A stretch of DNA of 8,359 nt, taken from the NCBI GenBank assembly GCA_002384205.1, contig DGBH01000177.1:35287-43645 (forward strand). Direction: 5' to 3'. This stretch comes from Bacteroidetes bacterium UBA4009. Its GTDB lineage: Bacteria > Bacteroidota > Bacteroidia > NS11-12g > UBA9320. The notes beneath the pieces are model-generated. The model did not search any database and had not been told where the DNA came from. It saw only the letters and a program-made list of their open reading frames with translations. The first letter of the stretch is position 1. Each line of letters starts with the position of its first letter. Position numbers and translations under genes: made by a program. Below, piece after piece: positions 7,010-8,359 of this stretch.

Positions 7010-8359
7010 TAGTCTTTTATTAATTTTAAGTTTTTGGTAATAATCTCTTTATCGTCAAATGGATGTTTTACTCCATTTATATCTTGGTATGTCTCGTGCC
7101 CTTTGCCTGCTACGAGTATTACATCGTCTGCATTACTAAGGCTTATAGCCGTTTTTATAGCTTCTTCTCTATTTACTATTTTGAGTATTTTTTTGAAATA
7201 CTGAGGCTCAACACCGAGCATCATTTCTTCTATTATGGCATTGGCATCTTCAGAGCGTGGATTATCTGAAGTAAGAATAACTCTATCACTGGCCATGCAG
7301 GCAATACGAGCCATTACGGGACGTTTCTCTCTATCTCTATCTCCGCCGCATCCAATTACCGTAATTAATTGCTCGTTTTTGGTTCGGATTGCATTTATAG
7401 TGTCCACTACATTTTGAAGTGCATCTGGTGTATGTGCATAATCAACTATAGCCGTTACGCCACCTTCTCGTATACTTTGAAAACGACCATCTACGCTATT
7501 AATGGCGCTTAAAGCCGTTACTATATCTAGATGTTCTTTGCCCAATAAAAATGCGACAGAATAAACAGCTAATACATTATAAGCATTAAAGTCACCAACC
7601 AATCTTAACCATACTTCAGAGCCTCTTATATCTAAAAGCATTCCGTTAAAATCACTTTCTATCACCTTCGTTTTAAAATCAGAAACCGACTTTAAACTAT
7701 AGGTATATTTTGCAGCTTTGGTATTTTGCATCATAACCAAGCCGTTCTTATCATCTTTATTTACTAGTGCAAATGCATTGAGCGTTAACCCATCAAAAAG
7801 TCTTTTCTTGGTATATAGATAATCTTTAAAATCAGTATGATAGTCTAAATGATCGTGGGTAATATTGGTAAAAACCGCACCATCAAATTCAAGTCCCGCT
7901 GTTCTTTGCTGATGCAATGCATGTGAACTAACTTCCATAAAAGCATATTCGCAACCTGCATCTACCATCTCTGCAAGTAATTCATTGATGCGGACACTGT
8001 TTGGAGTAGTATGCGTAGAAGCAGTATCTGTTCCGTTTATACTGTATTTTATAGTAGAAAGTAAGCCACTTTTATGACCTAAATTCATAAAGCACTCATA
8101 TAGCATAGTAGCAATAGAGGTCTTACCATTAGTTCCGGTTACTCCTATTAGTTTGATGTTATGGCTTGGATTATCGTAAAATTCAGAAGCTAAACAACCC
8201 AGTGCCTCTGCAGCATCCTCCACCAAAATAACGGTTATTCCTTCTTGTGCTTCTAGAGGTTGTTCGCACAAAATTACCGTTGCTCCTAAAGAAATAGCCT
8301 TAGGTATAAATAAGTGACCATCGGTACTTACCCCTTTTATAGCTGCAAAAACATAATCA
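7009..8359 (-). CDS. murE: UDP-N-acetylmuramoyl-L-alanyl-D-glutamate--2,6-diaminopimelate ligase MurE (5' end off the right edge)
   Basis: MurE adds the third stem-peptide residue. The frame stays open to the right edge, giving 449 visible residues; the first are [20 protein letters not shown], the normal MurE N-terminal UDP-binding domain. A TTG at 8271-8269 lies inside that domain and is not the start; roughly 35-45 residues are probably missing. Numbering from the first visible residue, there are GVTGTNGKT (72-80, P-loop), HTTPNS (116-121), [10 protein letters not shown] (165-174), YTKKRLF with the likely carbamylated Lys184, DYAHTPD (306-312), DNPRSED (365-371) and GKGHE (418-422). The DNPR motif marks enzymes that use meso-diaminopimelate rather than L-lysine, so the wall is probably DAP-type. 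DNPRSED is followed by Ala-Asn where many homologues have Pro. The stop codon overlaps the mraY ATG by one base. In related clusters ftsI lies just upstream, beyond this window. Confidence 0.96.
   Translation of the reverse strand, partial: DYVFAAIKGVSTDGHLFIPKAISLGATVILCEQPLEAQEGITVILVEDAAEALGCLASEFYDNPSHNIKLIGVTGTNGKTSIATMLYECFMNLGHKSGLLSTIKYSINGTDTASTHTTPNSVRINELLAEMVDAGCEYAFMEVSSHALHQQRTAGLEFDGAVFTNITHDHLDYHTDFKDYLYTKKRLFDGLTLNAFALVNKDDKNGLVMMQNTKAAKYTYSLKSVSDFKTKVIESDFNGMLLDIRGSEVWLRLVGDFNAYNVLAVYSVAFLLGKEHLDIVTALSAINSVDGRFQSIREGGVTAIVDYAHTPDALQNVVDTINAIRTKNEQLITVIGCGGDRDREKRPVMARIACMASDRVILTSDNPRSEDANAIIEEMMLGVEPQYFKKILKIVNREEAIKTAISLSNADDVILVAGKGHETYQDINGVKHPFDDKEIITKNLKLIKD

Larger units (their letters stand above)
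1..8359 (-). other. Division and cell wall (dcw) gene cluster, internal part of one operon
   Basis: Eight genes in one direction encode lipid II synthesis enzymes and divisome proteins in the conserved order murE-mraY-murD-ftsW-murG-murC-ftsQ-ftsA. Spacings run from an 11-base overlap to an 8-base gap, so no stretch within the window can hold a separate intergenic promoter, operator or rho-independent terminator. By comparison with other dcw clusters, the promoter should lie upstream of the right edge (near mraZ) and ftsZ should lie beyond the left edge. Both statements are inference, as neither is in the window. Promoters buried inside coding sequence cannot be excluded by eye. Confidence 0.92.

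Noticed and set aside
8269..8271. TTG as the start of murE
   Set aside because: The frame continues upstream with clear MurE sequence (FAAIKG and DGHLFIPKA) to the window edge, so the gene is cut by the window rather than starting here.
1..8359. A hidden accessory system such as a defence island, prophage, integron or CRISPR
   Set aside because: Apart from gaps of at most 8 bases, every base belongs to a recognised dcw gene. There are no repeats, recombinase genes or shift in sequence character.

Overview
The window is one gapless block of a division and cell wall (dcw) cluster. All genes lie on the minus strand, so transcription runs from high to low coordinates. In that order they are murE (5' end beyond the right edge), mraY, murD, ftsW, murG, murC, ftsQ and the first 30 codons of ftsA (rest beyond the left edge). 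Every gene was recognised from family motifs in its translation, and none is frameshifted or internally truncated.

The organism is most likely a member of the Bacteroidota. The DNA is AT-rich, and the starts lack clear Shine-Dalgarno sequences. MraY has the long form of about 416 residues with an enlarged loop before the NLTDG motif. The gene order lacks murF between murE and mraY, and lacks murB and ddl between murC and ftsQ. MurE carries the DNPR motif of meso-diaminopimelate-adding enzymes, which fits a Gram-negative wall. I cannot place it below phylum with confidence; some protein wording looks Cytophagales- or Flavobacteriia-like.

Layout: the genes are separated by at most 8 bases or overlap by 1 to 11 bases. 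murE/mraY overlap by 1, mraY-murD gap 2, murD-ftsW gap 8, ftsW/murG overlap 11, murG/murC overlap 8, murC/ftsQ overlap 11, ftsQ-ftsA gap 4. No room exists for an intergenic promoter or terminator, and I saw no RNA gene, mobile element, repeat array or CRISPR. The block is almost certainly part of one long transcript with translational coupling.

Function: MurC, MurD and MurE add L-Ala, D-Glu and (here) meso-DAP to UDP-MurNAc in the cytoplasm. MraY moves the finished muropeptide onto undecaprenyl phosphate to make lipid I, and MurG adds GlcNAc to make lipid II. FtsW polymerises lipid II at the septum. FtsQ and FtsA belong to the divisome, FtsQ in the envelope and FtsA as the membrane tether of FtsZ.

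I found no undescribed system; this is a conserved housekeeping region. The points worth a second look are modest. Three of the seven visible starts are non-ATG (murC TTG, ftsW GTG, murD GTG). The longest reading frames of murD, ftsQ and murE give misleading starts. MraY has a periplasmic-loop insertion.
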